Assembly: GCF_002101785.1 (NCBI RefSeq)
Contig: NZ_LQPJ01000098.1
Coordinates: 62,001-126,000 of the forward strand
Direction of reading: 5' to 3'
DNA length: 64,000 nucleotides
DNA from: Mycobacterium palustre
Lineage (GTDB): Bacteria; Actinomycetota; Actinomycetes; Mycobacteriales; Mycobacteriaceae
The position numbers and the translations under genes were made by a program. Positions 18,040 to 26,670 of this stretch are shown piece by piece (the first letter of the stretch is position 1; every line of letters starts with the position of its first letter). Under the pieces are notes generated by a model, which saw only the letters and a list, made by a program, of their open reading frames with translations, did no database searches and was not told the origin of the DNA.

Positions 18040-18576
18040 ATGCCGCGCCTGCCAATCCGTTTCGGGGTGAGCTACGGGGCCGGCCCGCTGCACCTGGTGA
18101 CGATGGCGTCCGGGTTCGCCCTCTTGGGCTACATCCTGGCCACGTTCACGCCGGCGGCCCTGTGGGATCCGGACACCTGGTGGCACTCGATCGCCGCGTG
18201 GTTCGCGGTCGCCGTCATCGCCTACGACCTGCTGCTCTTCCCGCTCTGCGCGCTGGCCGACCGGGTGATCTTCGCCGGGAGGCGGCCGGCGCCGCGCAAC
18301 GTCAGCGCCCGCAACCACATTCGGGTGCCCACCCTGGGCGCCGGGCTGACGCTGCTGATCTTTTTGCCCGGCATCATCGAGCAGGGGGCGCCGACCTATC
18401 AGGCCGCGACCGGACAAACCCAGCAGCCGTTTCTGGGCAGGTGGCTGCTGCTGACGGCGGCGATGTTCGGCCTCAGCGCGCTCAGCTACGCCGCGCGGCT
18501 GGTAGCGGCGCGCCGGCGAGCCCCTGACGGAAACGTCAGTTTCCGGTGTCGGCGCGGGGGTAGGCTCCGAAAATGA
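18040..18576 (+). CDS. Four-helix membrane protein (Rv0219 orthologue)
   Basis: 178 residues with about four membrane segments: ~19-37, 51-75, ~100-115 and ~135-152, and an Arg-rich C-terminus. No catalytic motif seen. It starts one base after the oxidoreductase stop, and its own stop overlaps the lipC ATG (ATGA), so it is translated with both. A role as a membrane subunit of the Rv0218-type oxidoreductase is an inference from gene order. Confidence 0.85.
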   Translation: MPRLPIRFGVSYGAGPLHLVTMASGFALLGYILATFTPAALWDPDTWWHSIAAWFAVAVIAYDLLLFPLCALADRVIFAGRRPAPRNVSARNHIRVPTLGAGLTLLIFLPGIIEQGAPTYQAATGQTQQPFLGRWLLLTAAMFGLSALSYAARLVAARRRAPDGNVSFRCRRGGRLRK

Positions 18577-19778
18577 CCGCGAGGGGAGCCCGCATGACAC
18601 CCTGCGTGAAATGGTTGCTGCGGGCCGGTCCTGCCGACTACCTGCTGGCCTTGAGCGCGGCGGGAGCTTCGCTGCCGGTCGTCGGTAAGGGCCTCGAGCC
18701 GCTGGGTGCGCTGACCGCCGTGGGCCTGTGGGGTGCCCAGCAGGCCCCGTCGGCGTTTTCGGCGATGACCAGGGATTGGATGACCCCGGGCATCCACGAG
18801 ACGCGGCGCCGGGACCGCGAGAGCATCCCGCAGGTTTCCCTCGCCGCGCTGCGCGGCGTCGTCTCCGCCGCGGACCTCGAAACCGAATGGCCGGCCGCGG
18901 ACCGGACGCCGCCGATCTGGGACGCGCTGCGCCGGCGCCGCTACTCCTACCGCCGCGGCGTCCACTACGGGGACCACCCGGCGCAGGTGCTCGACGTCTG
19001 GCGGCGCAAGGACCTGCCGGCCCAACCGGCCCCCGTCCTGATCTTCGTGCCCGGCGGCGCCTGGGTCCACGGCAGGTGCATGGGGCAGGGTTCCGCGCTG
19101 ATGTCCCGGCTGGCCGAGCAGGGCTGGGTGTGCCTGGCAATCGACTACCGGGTCTCGCCGCACCATCGCTGGCCGCGCCACATCACCGACGTCAAGACCG
19201 CCATCGCCTGGGCGCGCGCCAACGTCGACAAGTTCGGCGGCGACCGCAATTTCGTTGCCATAGCGGGCTGTTCGGCGGGCGGCCACCTGTCCGCGCTGGC
19301 CGGCCTGACCCCCGGCGACCCCGCGCACCGGCGCGAGCTGCCCGAGGGCGCCGACAGCTCGGTGGACGCTGTGGTCGGGATTTACGGGCGCTACGACTGG
19401 GAGGACCGGTCCACGCCGGAGCGGGTCCGGTTCGTCGACTTCCTCGAGCGGGTGGTGGTCAAGAAGTCGATCGCGCGCCACCCCGAGGTGTTCCGCGACG
19501 CCTCACCGATCGCCCGCGTGCACCGAAATGCGCCGCCGTTCTTGGTGATTCACGGCAGCAAGGACAGCGTCATCCCGGTCGAGCAGGCGCGCAGCTTCGT
19601 CGAAAGGCTGCGGGCGGTCTCGCACTCGACGGTCGGCTATTTGGAGCTACCGGGAGCGGGTCACGGCTACGACCTCATCGACGGGGAGCGGGCCGGCGCG
19701 GCCGCGCACGCCGCTTCGCTGTTCCTGAACCAGGTCCACCGCACCAAGATGCAGATCGGCGCCAAAGAGGTTATCTGA
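18573..19778 (+). CDS. lipC: Esterase LipC
   Basis: 401-residue alpha/beta-hydrolase. LIFVPGGAWVHG is the HSL-like oxyanion loop (~150-161), VAIAGCSAGGHLSAL the nucleophile elbow, and ELPGAGHGYDL the catalytic His. The M. tuberculosis homologue is a surface-associated esterase of similar length. The N-terminal hydrophobic stretch (residues ~18-60) may anchor it. Overlaps the preceding membrane protein by 4 bp and is followed 44 bp later by a wax ester synthase, so ester breakdown and synthesis genes are adjacent. Confidence 0.95.
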   Translation: MTARGARMTPCVKWLLRAGPADYLLALSAAGASLPVVGKGLEPLGALTAVGLWGAQQAPSAFSAMTRDWMTPGIHETRRRDRESIPQVSLAALRGVVSAADLETEWPAADRTPPIWDALRRRRYSYRRGVHYGDHPAQVLDVWRRKDLPAQPAPVLIFVPGGAWVHGRCMGQGSALMSRLAEQGWVCLAIDYRVSPHHRWPRHITDVKTAIAWARANVDKFGGDRNFVAIAGCSAGGHLSALAGLTPGDPAHRRELPEGADSSVDAVVGIYGRYDWEDRSTPERVRFVDFLERVVVKKSIARHPEVFRDASPIARVHRNAPPFLVIHGSKDSVIPVEQARSFVERLRAVSHSTVGYLELPGAGHGYDLIDGERAGAAAHAASLFLNQVHRTKMQIGAKEVI

Positions 19779-19822
19779 GCTCTCGCCGCTGGGTATTGTC
19801 CCTCTATGGGTGAGGGGCAGCG

Positions 19823-21232
19823 GTGAAACGGCTGAGCGGCTGGGACGCGGTCCTGCTCTACAGCGAGACGCCGAACGTGCACATGCACACCATCAAGGCC
19901 GCCGTGATCGAGCTCGATCCCGACCGGCGCGACTTCGACGTCGACGCCTTCCGCCAGGTCATCGCCGGCCGGCTGACCAAGCTCGAGCCGTTCTGCTATC
20001 AGCTCGTCGAGATCCCCTACCGGCTGCACCATCCGATGTGGCGCGAACAGTGTGAGGTCGACCTCGACTACCACATCCGGCCCTGGCGGCTGCCCGCGCC
20101 GGGCGGTCGTCGCGAGCTGGACGAGGCGATCGGGCAGATCGCCGGCACCCCGCTGGACCGGTCGCGCCCGCTGTGGGAGATGTATTTCGTCGAGGGCCTG
20201 GCCGACCACCGCATCGCCGTCGTGGGCAAGATCCACCACGCGCTCGCCGACGGCGTCGCCTCGGCCAACCTGCTGGCGCGCGGCATGGACCTGCAGCCGG
20301 TGCCGGAGCGCCGGCCGTACGTGGCGGACCCGCCGCCCACCGCGCGGCAACTGATCACGTCGGCGTTCGCCGACCACGCGCGCCACGTCGGGCGGCTGCC
20401 CGCCACCGTCCGCTACACCGCGCAGGGAGTGGCCCGGGTCCGGCGCAGCTCGCGCAACTTCTCCCCGGAACTGACGCGCCCGTTCGAGCCGCCGCCGACC
20501 TTCATCAACCACAAGATCACCCCGGAGCGCCGGTTCGCGACCGCGACGCTGGCGCTGGCCGACGTCAAGCAGACCGGCAGGCGGCTCGGGGCCACGATCA
20601 ACGACATGGTGCTGGCCATGGCCAGCGGCGCGCTGCGCACCCTGCTGCTGCGCTACGACGGCAAGGCCGAGCCGCTGCTGGCGTCGGTGCCGATGAGCTT
20701 CGACTTCTCGCCGGAGCGCATCTCCGGCAATCGCTTCACCGGCGTGCTGGTGGGCCTGCCGACCGACTCCGACGACCCGCTGGAGCGGGTGCGGTGCAGC
20801 CACGAGAACGCGATCGCCGCGAAGGAAAGCAACCAGCTGATGGGCCCGGAGCTGGTCAGCCGCTGGGCGGCCTACATGCCCCCCGGCCCGACCCGGGCGT
20901 TTTTCAGGTGGGCGTCCGGCCGCGACGGGCACAACAAGGTGCTCAACCTGAACATCTCGAACGTCCCCGGTCCCCGTGAACGCGGGCGGGTCGGCGGGGC
21001 GCTGGTCACCGAGATCTATTCGGTGGGCCCGTTGACCGCCGGCAGCGGGCTCAACATCACCGTCTGGAGCTATGTCGACCAGCTCAACATCTCGGTGCTC
21101 ACCGACGGCGCCACCCTCAAGGACCCGCACGAGGTGACCGAGGCCATGGTTTACGACTTCGTCGAAATACGCAGGGCCGCGGGGCTTTCCGAGGACCTGA
21201 CCGTCGTCGACACGGCGATGGCGCCCGCCTGA
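19823..21232 (+). CDS. Wax ester synthase/diacylglycerol acyltransferase (Rv0221 orthologue)
   Basis: 469 residues, the same length as Rv0221. Transfers an acyl group from acyl-CoA to an alcohol or diacylglycerol to form storage lipid. The catalytic HHxxxDG motif is KIHHALADGVASANLLA (~135-151), and the late motif NLNISNVPGPRERG is present. The GTG start at 19823 has GAGGGG upstream. A TATTGT -10-like box at 19794-19799 suggests a short leader of about 17 nt. Related genes are numerous in mycobacteria, so the substrate is uncertain. Confidence 0.94.
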   Translation: MKRLSGWDAVLLYSETPNVHMHTIKAAVIELDPDRRDFDVDAFRQVIAGRLTKLEPFCYQLVEIPYRLHHPMWREQCEVDLDYHIRPWRLPAPGGRRELDEAIGQIAGTPLDRSRPLWEMYFVEGLADHRIAVVGKIHHALADGVASANLLARGMDLQPVPERRPYVADPPPTARQLITSAFADHARHVGRLPATVRYTAQGVARVRRSSRNFSPELTRPFEPPPTFINHKITPERRFATATLALADVKQTGRRLGATINDMVLAMASGALRTLLLRYDGKAEPLLASVPMSFDFSPERISGNRFTGVLVGLPTDSDDPLERVRCSHENAIAAKESNQLMGPELVSRWAAYMPPGPTRAFFRWASGRDGHNKVLNLNISNVPGPRERGRVGGALVTEIYSVGPLTAGSGLNITVWSYVDQLNISVLTDGATLKDPHEVTEAMVYDFVEIRRAAGLSEDLTVVDTAMAPA

Positions 21233-21323
21233 TCGAACACCGGATCGGCCGTGCGTCGCGATCCCGGTAACCCGACTCTCGCCTGCCGCCAATGGCGTTC
21301 CCGCCGGTCGTTACCATCGCACC

Positions 21324-22112
21324 GTGACTGGTAGCGACGAACCCGGCAGCACCGAACCCGAGATTTTGGTCGAACAGCGCGACCGGATCCTGATCATCAC
21401 CATCAACCGGCCCAAGGCCAAGAACGCGGTCAACGCCGCGGTCAGCCGGGGCCTGGCCGACGCCATGGACCGCCTCGACGGCGACAGCGGCCTGTCGGTG
21501 GGCATCCTGACCGGCGCGGGCGGCTCCTTTTCGGCCGGCATGGACCTCAAGGCGTTCGCTCGCGGCGAGAACGTCGTCGTCGAAGGCCGCGGCATGGGGT
21601 TCACCGAGCGCCCCCCGGCCAAGCCGCTGATCGCCGCGGTGGAGGGATTCTGCCTGGCCGGCGGCTGCGAGCTGGCGCTGGCCACCGACCTGATCGTGGC
21701 GTCGCGCGACTCGGCGTTCGGCATCCCCGAGGTCAAGCGCGGGCTGGTGGCCGGCGGCGGGGGACTGCTGCGGCTGCCCGAGCGCATCCCCTACGCGATC
21801 GCCATGGAGCTGGCCCTCACCGGCGACAACCTGCCGGCCGAGCGCGCCCACGACCTCGGGCTGGTCAACGTGCTGGCCGAGCCGGGCAAGGCGCTGGAGG
21901 CGGCGATCGCGCTGGCCGAGAAGATCACCGCCAACGGGCCGCTGGCGGTGGCCGCCACCAAGCGGATCATCGTCGAATCGCGCGGCTGGAGCCGCGACAC
22001 CATGTTCGCCGAGCAGATCAAGATCCTGGCGCCGGTGTTTTCGTCCAACGACGCCAGGGAGGGCGCGGTCGCGTTCGCCGAGAAGCGGCCCCCGCGCTGG
22101 ACGGGAACCTAA
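21324..22112 (+). CDS. echA1: Enoyl-CoA hydratase EchA1
   Basis: 262-residue crotonase. Core motifs are [14 protein letters not shown] (~27-40), the oxyanion loop [32 protein letters not shown], and the catalytic region [21 protein letters not shown]. It hydrates trans-2-enoyl-CoA in beta-oxidation. The GTG start follows a TANNNT box TACCAT (21312-21317) by six bases, so the transcript is probably leaderless. Confidence 0.93.
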   Translation: MTGSDEPGSTEPEILVEQRDRILIITINRPKAKNAVNAAVSRGLADAMDRLDGDSGLSVGILTGAGGSFSAGMDLKAFARGENVVVEGRGMGFTERPPAKPLIAAVEGFCLAGGCELALATDLIVASRDSAFGIPEVKRGLVAGGGGLLRLPERIPYAIAMELALTGDNLPAERAHDLGLVNVLAEPGKALEAAIALAEKITANGPLAVAATKRIIVESRGWSRDTMFAEQIKILAPVFSSNDAREGAVAFAEKRPPRWTGT

Positions 22113-22192
22113 CCCGTCAGGTGGCGCTGCCCGGTCGGGCCGCGGCGGTGCGACCGAAATAGGGAAGATTCCCGATGTGTCGGCCGCCGCCG

Positions 22193-22231
22193 ACCTTCCA
22201 CACTGTCGAGAGCTAGCTCGAAGTGGAAGGT
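22193..22231 (+). promoter_or_regulatory. Hairpin covering the ribosome-binding site of the PE_PGRS gene
   Basis: ACCTTCCAC (22193-22201) pairs perfectly with GTGGAAGGT (22223-22231). Inside, TCGAG (22206-22210) pairs with CTCGA (22217-22221) around AGCTAG. The right outer arm contains GGAAGG, the only good Shine-Dalgarno for the ATG at 22237. In RNA the site would be hidden in a 9-bp stem. The 10-bp palindrome GAGCTAGCTC (22210-22219) inside the loop could instead, or also, bind a protein as DNA. Confidence 0.55.
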
Positions 22232-22236
22232 GCGCA

Positions 22237-23664
22237 ATGTCGTTTTTGATCGCCATGCCGGACGTGGTTTCAACGGCCGCCACGGATTTGGCAGCTCTCG
22301 GTTCGGCGCTGAGCCAGGCCAACTCCGCGGCGGCGTCCCGGACCACGGCATTGCTGGCCGCGGGCGCCGACGAGGTTTCGGCGGCGGTGGCCTCGTTCTT
22401 CGGGGCTCACGCCGTGGACTATCAGGCCGCGATCGCCCAAGCGGCCGCGTTTCAGCAACGGTTCGTCGAGGCCCTCAACGCGGGCGCGGGCGCCTACGCC
22501 GGCGCCGAGGCGGCCAACGCCGCAGCCACCGCCAACCCGTGGCAGGTTGTGCAGCAAGACGCCCTCAACGCGATCAACACACCCACCGAGCTGCTGCTGG
22601 GCCGCCCGCTGATCGGCAACGGCGCCAACGGGATTCCGGGCACCGGCCAGGACGGCGGCGCCGGCGGAATCCTGTGGGGCAACGGCGGCAACGGCGGATC
22701 CGGCGCGGCGGGCCAGAACGGCGGCAATGGCGGCGCGGCCGGGCTGTTGGGCAACGGCGGCGCCGGCGGGGCCGGCGGCCCGAGCATTACGGGCGCCGTC
22801 AACGGCGGCAAGGGCGGCGCCGGCGGCGCCGGCGGGCTGCTGTGGGGCAACGGCGGTCCCGGCGGCACCGGCGGTGGCTATGGCAACACCGTCCTGGTCG
22901 GCTCTGCCGGCGCCGGGGGCGCCGGCGGCGACGCGATCGGGTTGTTCGGCAACGGCGGCGCCGGCGGCGCGGGCGGTCTCGGCGCTCCCGGGGTCTTGAC
23001 GACCGGCGCCGGTGCTGGGGGCCACGGCGGTCACGGCGGCCTGCTGAACGGCAACGGCGGTGCCGGCGGCAACGCCGGCACCCAGGGCGCCTTCCCCGCC
23101 GTGGGCGGTGACGGCGGCGCCGGCGGCATGCTCAGCGGCAACGGCGGCAACGGCGGCAACAGCTACGGCCAAATCGCCGCCGGCCGCGGCGGAAACGCCG
23201 GCCTCATCGGCGACGGCGGCGCCGGTGGAACCGGCGGGCTCAACGGTGGTCCCGGCGGCGCCGGCGGCCTCGGCGGCGCGCTGTGGGGTAACGGCGGCCA
23301 CGGCGGCGACGGCGGGCAATCCACGAACGGAACCGGCGGGGCCGGCGGGGCAGGCGGCAACGCCATCGGGTTGTTCGGCAACGGTGGGGACGGCGGCAAT
23401 GGCGGCGGGAGCGCCGGCGCCGCCGGCAACGGTGGTCAGGGCGGTCACGGTGGCAACGCCGCCGTGGTCGGCAGCGGCGGCAACGGCGGCAACGGCGGGG
23501 CGAGCTTGAACAAGGGCAACGGCGGCGACGGCGGAAACGCCCAACTGGTCGGCAACGGCGGGGCGGGCGGCGGCAGCGTCGGCGTCGGCGCCACCATCGG
23601 GCTGGGCGGCGACGGCGGGCTGCTGCTCGGGCTGCCGGGACCCAACGGGCACGCCGGGCCGTAG
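22237..23664 (+). CDS. PE_PGRS family protein
   Basis: 475 residues. The PE domain spans about residues 1-95 ([20 protein letters not shown] onward) and forms the two-helix ESX-linked export unit. A linker with the conserved [13 protein letters not shown] follows at ~120-132. Residues ~133-465 are Gly-Gly-Ala/Gly-Gly-Asn repeats interrupted by GLLWGNGG and [12 protein letters not shown] units, and the protein ends [14 protein letters not shown]. It is likely ESX-5-secreted or surface exposed. Oddity: the eponymous Pro-Glu at residues 8-9 is Pro-Asp. M. tuberculosis has no PE_PGRS gene here as I recall, so this marks an insertion between echA1 and the aldehyde dehydrogenase. Confidence 0.95.
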   Translation: MSFLIAMPDVVSTAATDLAALGSALSQANSAAASRTTALLAAGADEVSAAVASFFGAHAVDYQAAIAQAAAFQQRFVEALNAGAGAYAGAEAANAAATANPWQVVQQDALNAINTPTELLLGRPLIGNGANGIPGTGQDGGAGGILWGNGGNGGSGAAGQNGGNGGAAGLLGNGGAGGAGGPSITGAVNGGKGGAGGAGGLLWGNGGPGGTGGGYGNTVLVGSAGAGGAGGDAIGLFGNGGAGGAGGLGAPGVLTTGAGAGGHGGHGGLLNGNGGAGGNAGTQGAFPAVGGDGGAGGMLSGNGGNGGNSYGQIAAGRGGNAGLIGDGGAGGTGGLNGGPGGAGGLGGALWGNGGHGGDGGQSTNGTGGAGGAGGNAIGLFGNGGDGGNGGGSAGAAGNGGQGGHGGNAAVVGSGGNGGNGGASLNKGNGGDGGNAQLVGNGGAGGGSVGVGATIGLGGDGGLLLGLPGPNGHAGP

Positions 23665-23711
23665 CCGGGCCGATCACTGCCCTGGACCCAACCCCGGCCG
23701 CCCGCGGCGAT

Positions 23712-23740
23712 GCCTAGATGACTTACACTGTCGCCTAGAT
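23712..23740 (+). promoter_or_regulatory. Direct repeat GCCTAGAT upstream of the acyl-CoA ligase
   Basis: GCCTAGAT occurs at 23712-23719 and 23733-23740. The 21-bp distance between copies is two helical turns, so both would face the same side of the DNA. They lie 32-60 bp before the ligase ATG (23772), overlapping TTACA/TGTAA half-sites. A regulator-binding role is inferred only from spacing and position. Confidence 0.35.
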
Positions 23741-23771
23741 TTGTAAAGCGTCTGGCACCCCGAAGGATCGG

Positions 23772-25259
23772 ATGAGCATTTCGTTGCTGCTGGAGATGGC
23801 CGCGTCCAGCAACCCCGATCGGACGGCCGTGATCTCCGGCGACGTCCGGCTGACGACGCAGCAGCTCAGCGATCTGGCCGACGGCGGCGCGGGGGTGGTC
23901 GCGGCGTCGCGGGCCCGGCACGTGGCCTACGTCGGCACCGGCGGCGCGATGCTGCCGGTGCTGATCTTTGCGGCCGCCCGCGCCGGGCTCGCCTTCACCC
24001 CGCTCAACTACCGGCTGTCCGCCGAGGGCATCCAGGCGCTGATCGGGCGGCTGCCCGACCCGCTGGTCGTCGTCGACGCCCGGTACCGGGACGTGGTCGG
24101 TGCGCGCGCCGACCGGGTGATGCTGTCCGACGATTTCCTTGCGGCCGCGCGCGACGGCGAGCCGGCCGCCGAGTTTCCCGATCCCGAATCCGTCGCGATC
24201 GTGTTGTTCACGTCGGGCACCACGTCGCAACCCAAGGCCGTCGAGCTGACGCACAACAACCTGACCAGTTATGTGACCGGGACCGTCGAGTTCGAGTCGG
24301 CCGCCCCCAGCGACGCCGCGCTGATCTGTGTGCCGCCCTATCACATCGCCGGGGTCGGCGCCGCGCTGTCGAACCTCTACGCCGGCCGAAAGATGGTGTA
24401 TCTGCCCAACTTCGACGCCGAGGAATGGGTGCGGCTGATCAACGCCGAGCAGGTGACCACCGCGACGGTGGTGCCCACCATGCTGGACCGCATCGTCAGC
24501 GTGCTGGAGACGGGCGGCCACACGCTGCCGTCGCTGCGCAACCTGGCCTACGGCGGTTCCAAGGTGGGGTTGCCGCTGGTCCGCCGGGCCCTGGAACTGT
24601 TGCCGCACGTCGGTTTCGTCAACGCCTACGGGCTCACCGAGACCAGCTCGACCATCGCGGTGCTCACCCCCGACGACCACCGCGCGGCGCAGTCGGCATC
24701 AGAGCCCCGGGTCGCCAAGCGGTTGGCCTCCGTGGGGCGGCCGGTGCCCGGCATCGAGCTGCAGATCCGCGACGAGCGCGGCAGGGTGCTCGGGCCCGGC
24801 GAAACGGGCGAGCTGTTCGTGCGCGGGGAGCAGGTGTCGGGTCGCTACACCGGGATCGGCTCGGTGCTGGACGAGGACGGCTGGTTCCCCACCCGCGACA
24901 TCGCCCTGCTCGACGAGGACGGCTACCTGTTCATCGGCGGGCGCAGCGACGACACCATCATCCGCGGCGGGGAGAACATCGCGCCCGCCGAGCTGGAAGA
25001 GGTGCTCATCGAGCACTCCCACGTGCGCGACGTGGCCGTGGTCGGCGTCGAGGATCCACAGTGGGGCCAGGCGATCGTCGCGGTGGTGGTGCCCGCCGCG
25101 GGCACCGATCCCGACCCGGAGGAACTGCGCGAGCATGTCCGCAAGAGTTTGCGGGGGTCACGGACGCCCGACCGAGTAGTGTTTCGCGACGAGCTGCCGG
25201 CCACACCCACGGGCAAGGTACTTCGCCGCGAGCTAGTCGAACAGCTACAAGGACGCTGA
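23772..25259 (+). CDS. Fatty-acid-CoA ligase (FadD family)
   Basis: 495 residues. The ATP P-loop is VLFTSGTTSQPKAVELTH (~143-160) and the A5 motif is NAYGLTETSS (~278-287). DEDGWFPTRDIALLDEDGY contains the conserved Asp, IGGRSDDTIIRGGENIAPAE is the hinge and A8 loop, and the catalytic Lys is in PTGKVLRRE. It activates a carboxylate as its CoA thioester; chain type unknown. It is followed 12 bp later by a 98-aa gene and then by a convergent TetR, a compact cassette inserted beside PE_PGRS. Confidence 0.92.
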   Translation: MSISLLLEMAASSNPDRTAVISGDVRLTTQQLSDLADGGAGVVAASRARHVAYVGTGGAMLPVLIFAAARAGLAFTPLNYRLSAEGIQALIGRLPDPLVVVDARYRDVVGARADRVMLSDDFLAAARDGEPAAEFPDPESVAIVLFTSGTTSQPKAVELTHNNLTSYVTGTVEFESAAPSDAALICVPPYHIAGVGAALSNLYAGRKMVYLPNFDAEEWVRLINAEQVTTATVVPTMLDRIVSVLETGGHTLPSLRNLAYGGSKVGLPLVRRALELLPHVGFVNAYGLTETSSTIAVLTPDDHRAAQSASEPRVAKRLASVGRPVPGIELQIRDERGRVLGPGETGELFVRGEQVSGRYTGIGSVLDEDGWFPTRDIALLDEDGYLFIGGRSDDTIIRGGENIAPAELEEVLIEHSHVRDVAVVGVEDPQWGQAIVAVVVPAAGTDPDPEELREHVRKSLRGSRTPDRVVFRDELPATPTGKVLRRELVEQLQGR

Positions 25260-25271
25260 AGGATTAGGTGC

Positions 25272-25568
25272 ATGATCAAAAACGGAACCCGCCTCGAAAG
25301 CCAGGTGTGTGACACCCAGGTCATCGTGGTCCGCAGCGCCGACAGCCTCGACGACCTGCGCTGCGGCGGCGCGCCGATGGTGCCGATCGGCGCCGAGCGG
25401 TCCGGCGAGCTCGACCCGGCGTTCGCCGAGGGCACGGTGATGGGGAAGCGCTATGTCGACGAGACGGGCGCCGAGGTGCTGGTGACCAAGCCCGGCGCCG
25501 GGAGCCTGAGCGTGGGCCAGACCCCGCTGCACCTCAAAGAGGTCAAGCCGCTGCCCGCCAGCGACTAG
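25272..25568 (+). CDS. Small unknown protein linked to the acyl-CoA ligase
   Basis: 98 residues, MIKNGTRLESQVCDTQVIVV at the N-terminus. I do not recognise a named family. Two Cys (residues 13 and 31, in SQVCDTQV and LRCGGAPM) could form a metal site or disulfide. The rest is beta-like, with HLKEVKPLPASD at the end. No signal peptide or membrane segment. It follows the ligase by 12 bp with AAGGA upstream (the ligase end), so it is very likely in the same operon and may assist the ligase. Codon use is normal for the window. Confidence 0.75.
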   Translation: MIKNGTRLESQVCDTQVIVVRSADSLDDLRCGGAPMVPIGAERSGELDPAFAEGTVMGKRYVDETGAEVLVTKPGAGSLSVGQTPLHLKEVKPLPASD

Positions 25569-25590
25569 CGCGTCGCCGGTATCGCGGGCA

Positions 25591-26223
25591 CTACTGGCCG
25601 ATCTTGTTGCGAATGACGAATTCCCTGGCCTTGATCAGGAACTCGAGCTGCTCGCCCACCTTGCGGAGCGGGTCGACGCTGTGGGTCGAGCGGGCCAGCA
25701 CGACGGCGCCTTCCAGGGCGGCGATCGACGTCACCGCAAGCGCGGCGGCATCGTCGTCGCCGAAGCCGTCGTTGCCGAACGCCCGGGTGAGCGCGGAGCA
25801 CCAGCGGCCCAGGATGGCGCCGGCCTCCCCGGACAGGTTGGGGTCGCCGCAGTCCGAGCCGATGGCCGCCGCCACCACGGGGCAACCGCCGGCGAAGTCG
25901 CCCTCGGTCAGCACCCGCTCCCAGAACTCGACGAATTCGCGCAGCAGGGCGCGCGCCCCCCAGCCGGCCGCGTCGTCGATCATCGCGGTGATGGATTCGC
26001 CGGAGTACCGCAGCGCCTCGGTCAGGATCTGATTGCGCCCGTCGGGGAAGTGGTAGTAGACGGAGCCGCGGGGGGCGCCGCTGCGGGCCAGCACCTCGTC
26101 GATGGTGACGCCGGCCGCCCCGCGCTCGCGCATCACCTGCGCGGCGGCCATCAGCATCTTCTTGCGCGTATCGCAGCGCTTGGTCGGAGCGGCGTCCGCC
26201 CTGGCTGTGGTGGTCGTAGGCAC
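25591..26223 (-). CDS. TetR-family transcriptional regulator
   Basis: 210 residues. The helix-turn-helix is VTIDEVLARSGAPRGSVYYHFPDGRNQIL (residues ~39-67, only key part quoted: GAPRGSVYYHF). The C-terminal ligand domain resembles the LmrA/YxaF subgroup, with GGCPVVAAAIGSD near 112-124. A GTG start at 26223 has a strong GGGAGG site. It follows the 43-aa gene on the same strand by 23 bp and converges on the 98-aa gene. It probably represses its own small operon and perhaps the ligase; operators were not proven. Confidence 0.9.
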   Translation of the reverse strand: MPTTTTARADAAPTKRCDTRKKMLMAAAQVMRERGAAGVTIDEVLARSGAPRGSVYYHFPDGRNQILTEALRYSGESITAMIDDAAGWGARALLREFVEFWERVLTEGDFAGGCPVVAAAIGSDCGDPNLSGEAGAILGRWCSALTRAFGNDGFGDDDAAALAVTSIAALEGAVVLARSTHSVDPLRKVGEQLEFLIKAREFVIRNKIGQ

Positions 26224-26246
26224 TGTCGTACCTCCCGTGGCGAGCG

Positions 26247-26378
26247 TTATGCGGCGTGCGAATGCCGTGGTGCCGGCCAGTGCCTATTACGTGGGGTCAA
26301 GCGGAAGCGCCGGCGCCTGGAGTCGGGCATCTCGCGGGTGAACTGATAGCCGGCGACGTTGAGCTCGATGATCCACAT
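26247..26378 (-). CDS. Candidate 43-aa basic peptide gene upstream of tetR
   Basis: Short frame starting MWIIELNVAGYQFTRE at 26378 with GGGAG correctly spaced upstream, ending PRHSHAA. The second half is Arg/His-rich (DSRRRRFRLTPRNRH), giving a high positive charge. It precedes tetR on the same strand by 23 bp, and tetR has its own ribosome-binding site. No family recognised. The balanced N-terminal half with hydrophobic WII and aromatic residues argues against chance, but no independent proof of translation exists. Confidence 0.5.
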   Translation of the reverse strand: MWIIELNVAGYQFTREMPDSRRRRFRLTPRNRHWPAPRHSHAA

Positions 26379-26670
26379 GACTTTCTCCCGACCAATCGCT
26401 GCCTCATGCGCCGGGGCCGGCGGCCCATGATTATGTTGCGTACCATATACGACATCGGTCAAGTAAGCAACTTCTATTCCCTATGCAACGCTATGAACTC
26501 GTCAGACGGTGTGACGCAGGTCATTGACCGGGACGTTTAGGTCGACAGAGTTCGCTTCATATATGCCCTATTGCATAATCGCTGGGAATGCTGTTCGCCC
26601 ACGCGGGGGAGTCGGTGGTACCCGACGACGGCCGGGACCGCTGGCGCCGCGAGGCCCGCTTGTTGGGCCG

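Noticed and set aside
22680..23640. Regular short repeats as a CRISPR array
   Set aside because: They are Gly-Gly-Ala/Asn codon repeats of the PGRS domain in one continuous frame, without constant repeats and unique spacers.
26653..26669. GGCCC-N7-GGGCC as terminator of the aldehyde dehydrogenase
   Set aside because: Only a 5-bp stem overlapping or touching the stop codon, with no U-tract; too weak to claim in this GC content.
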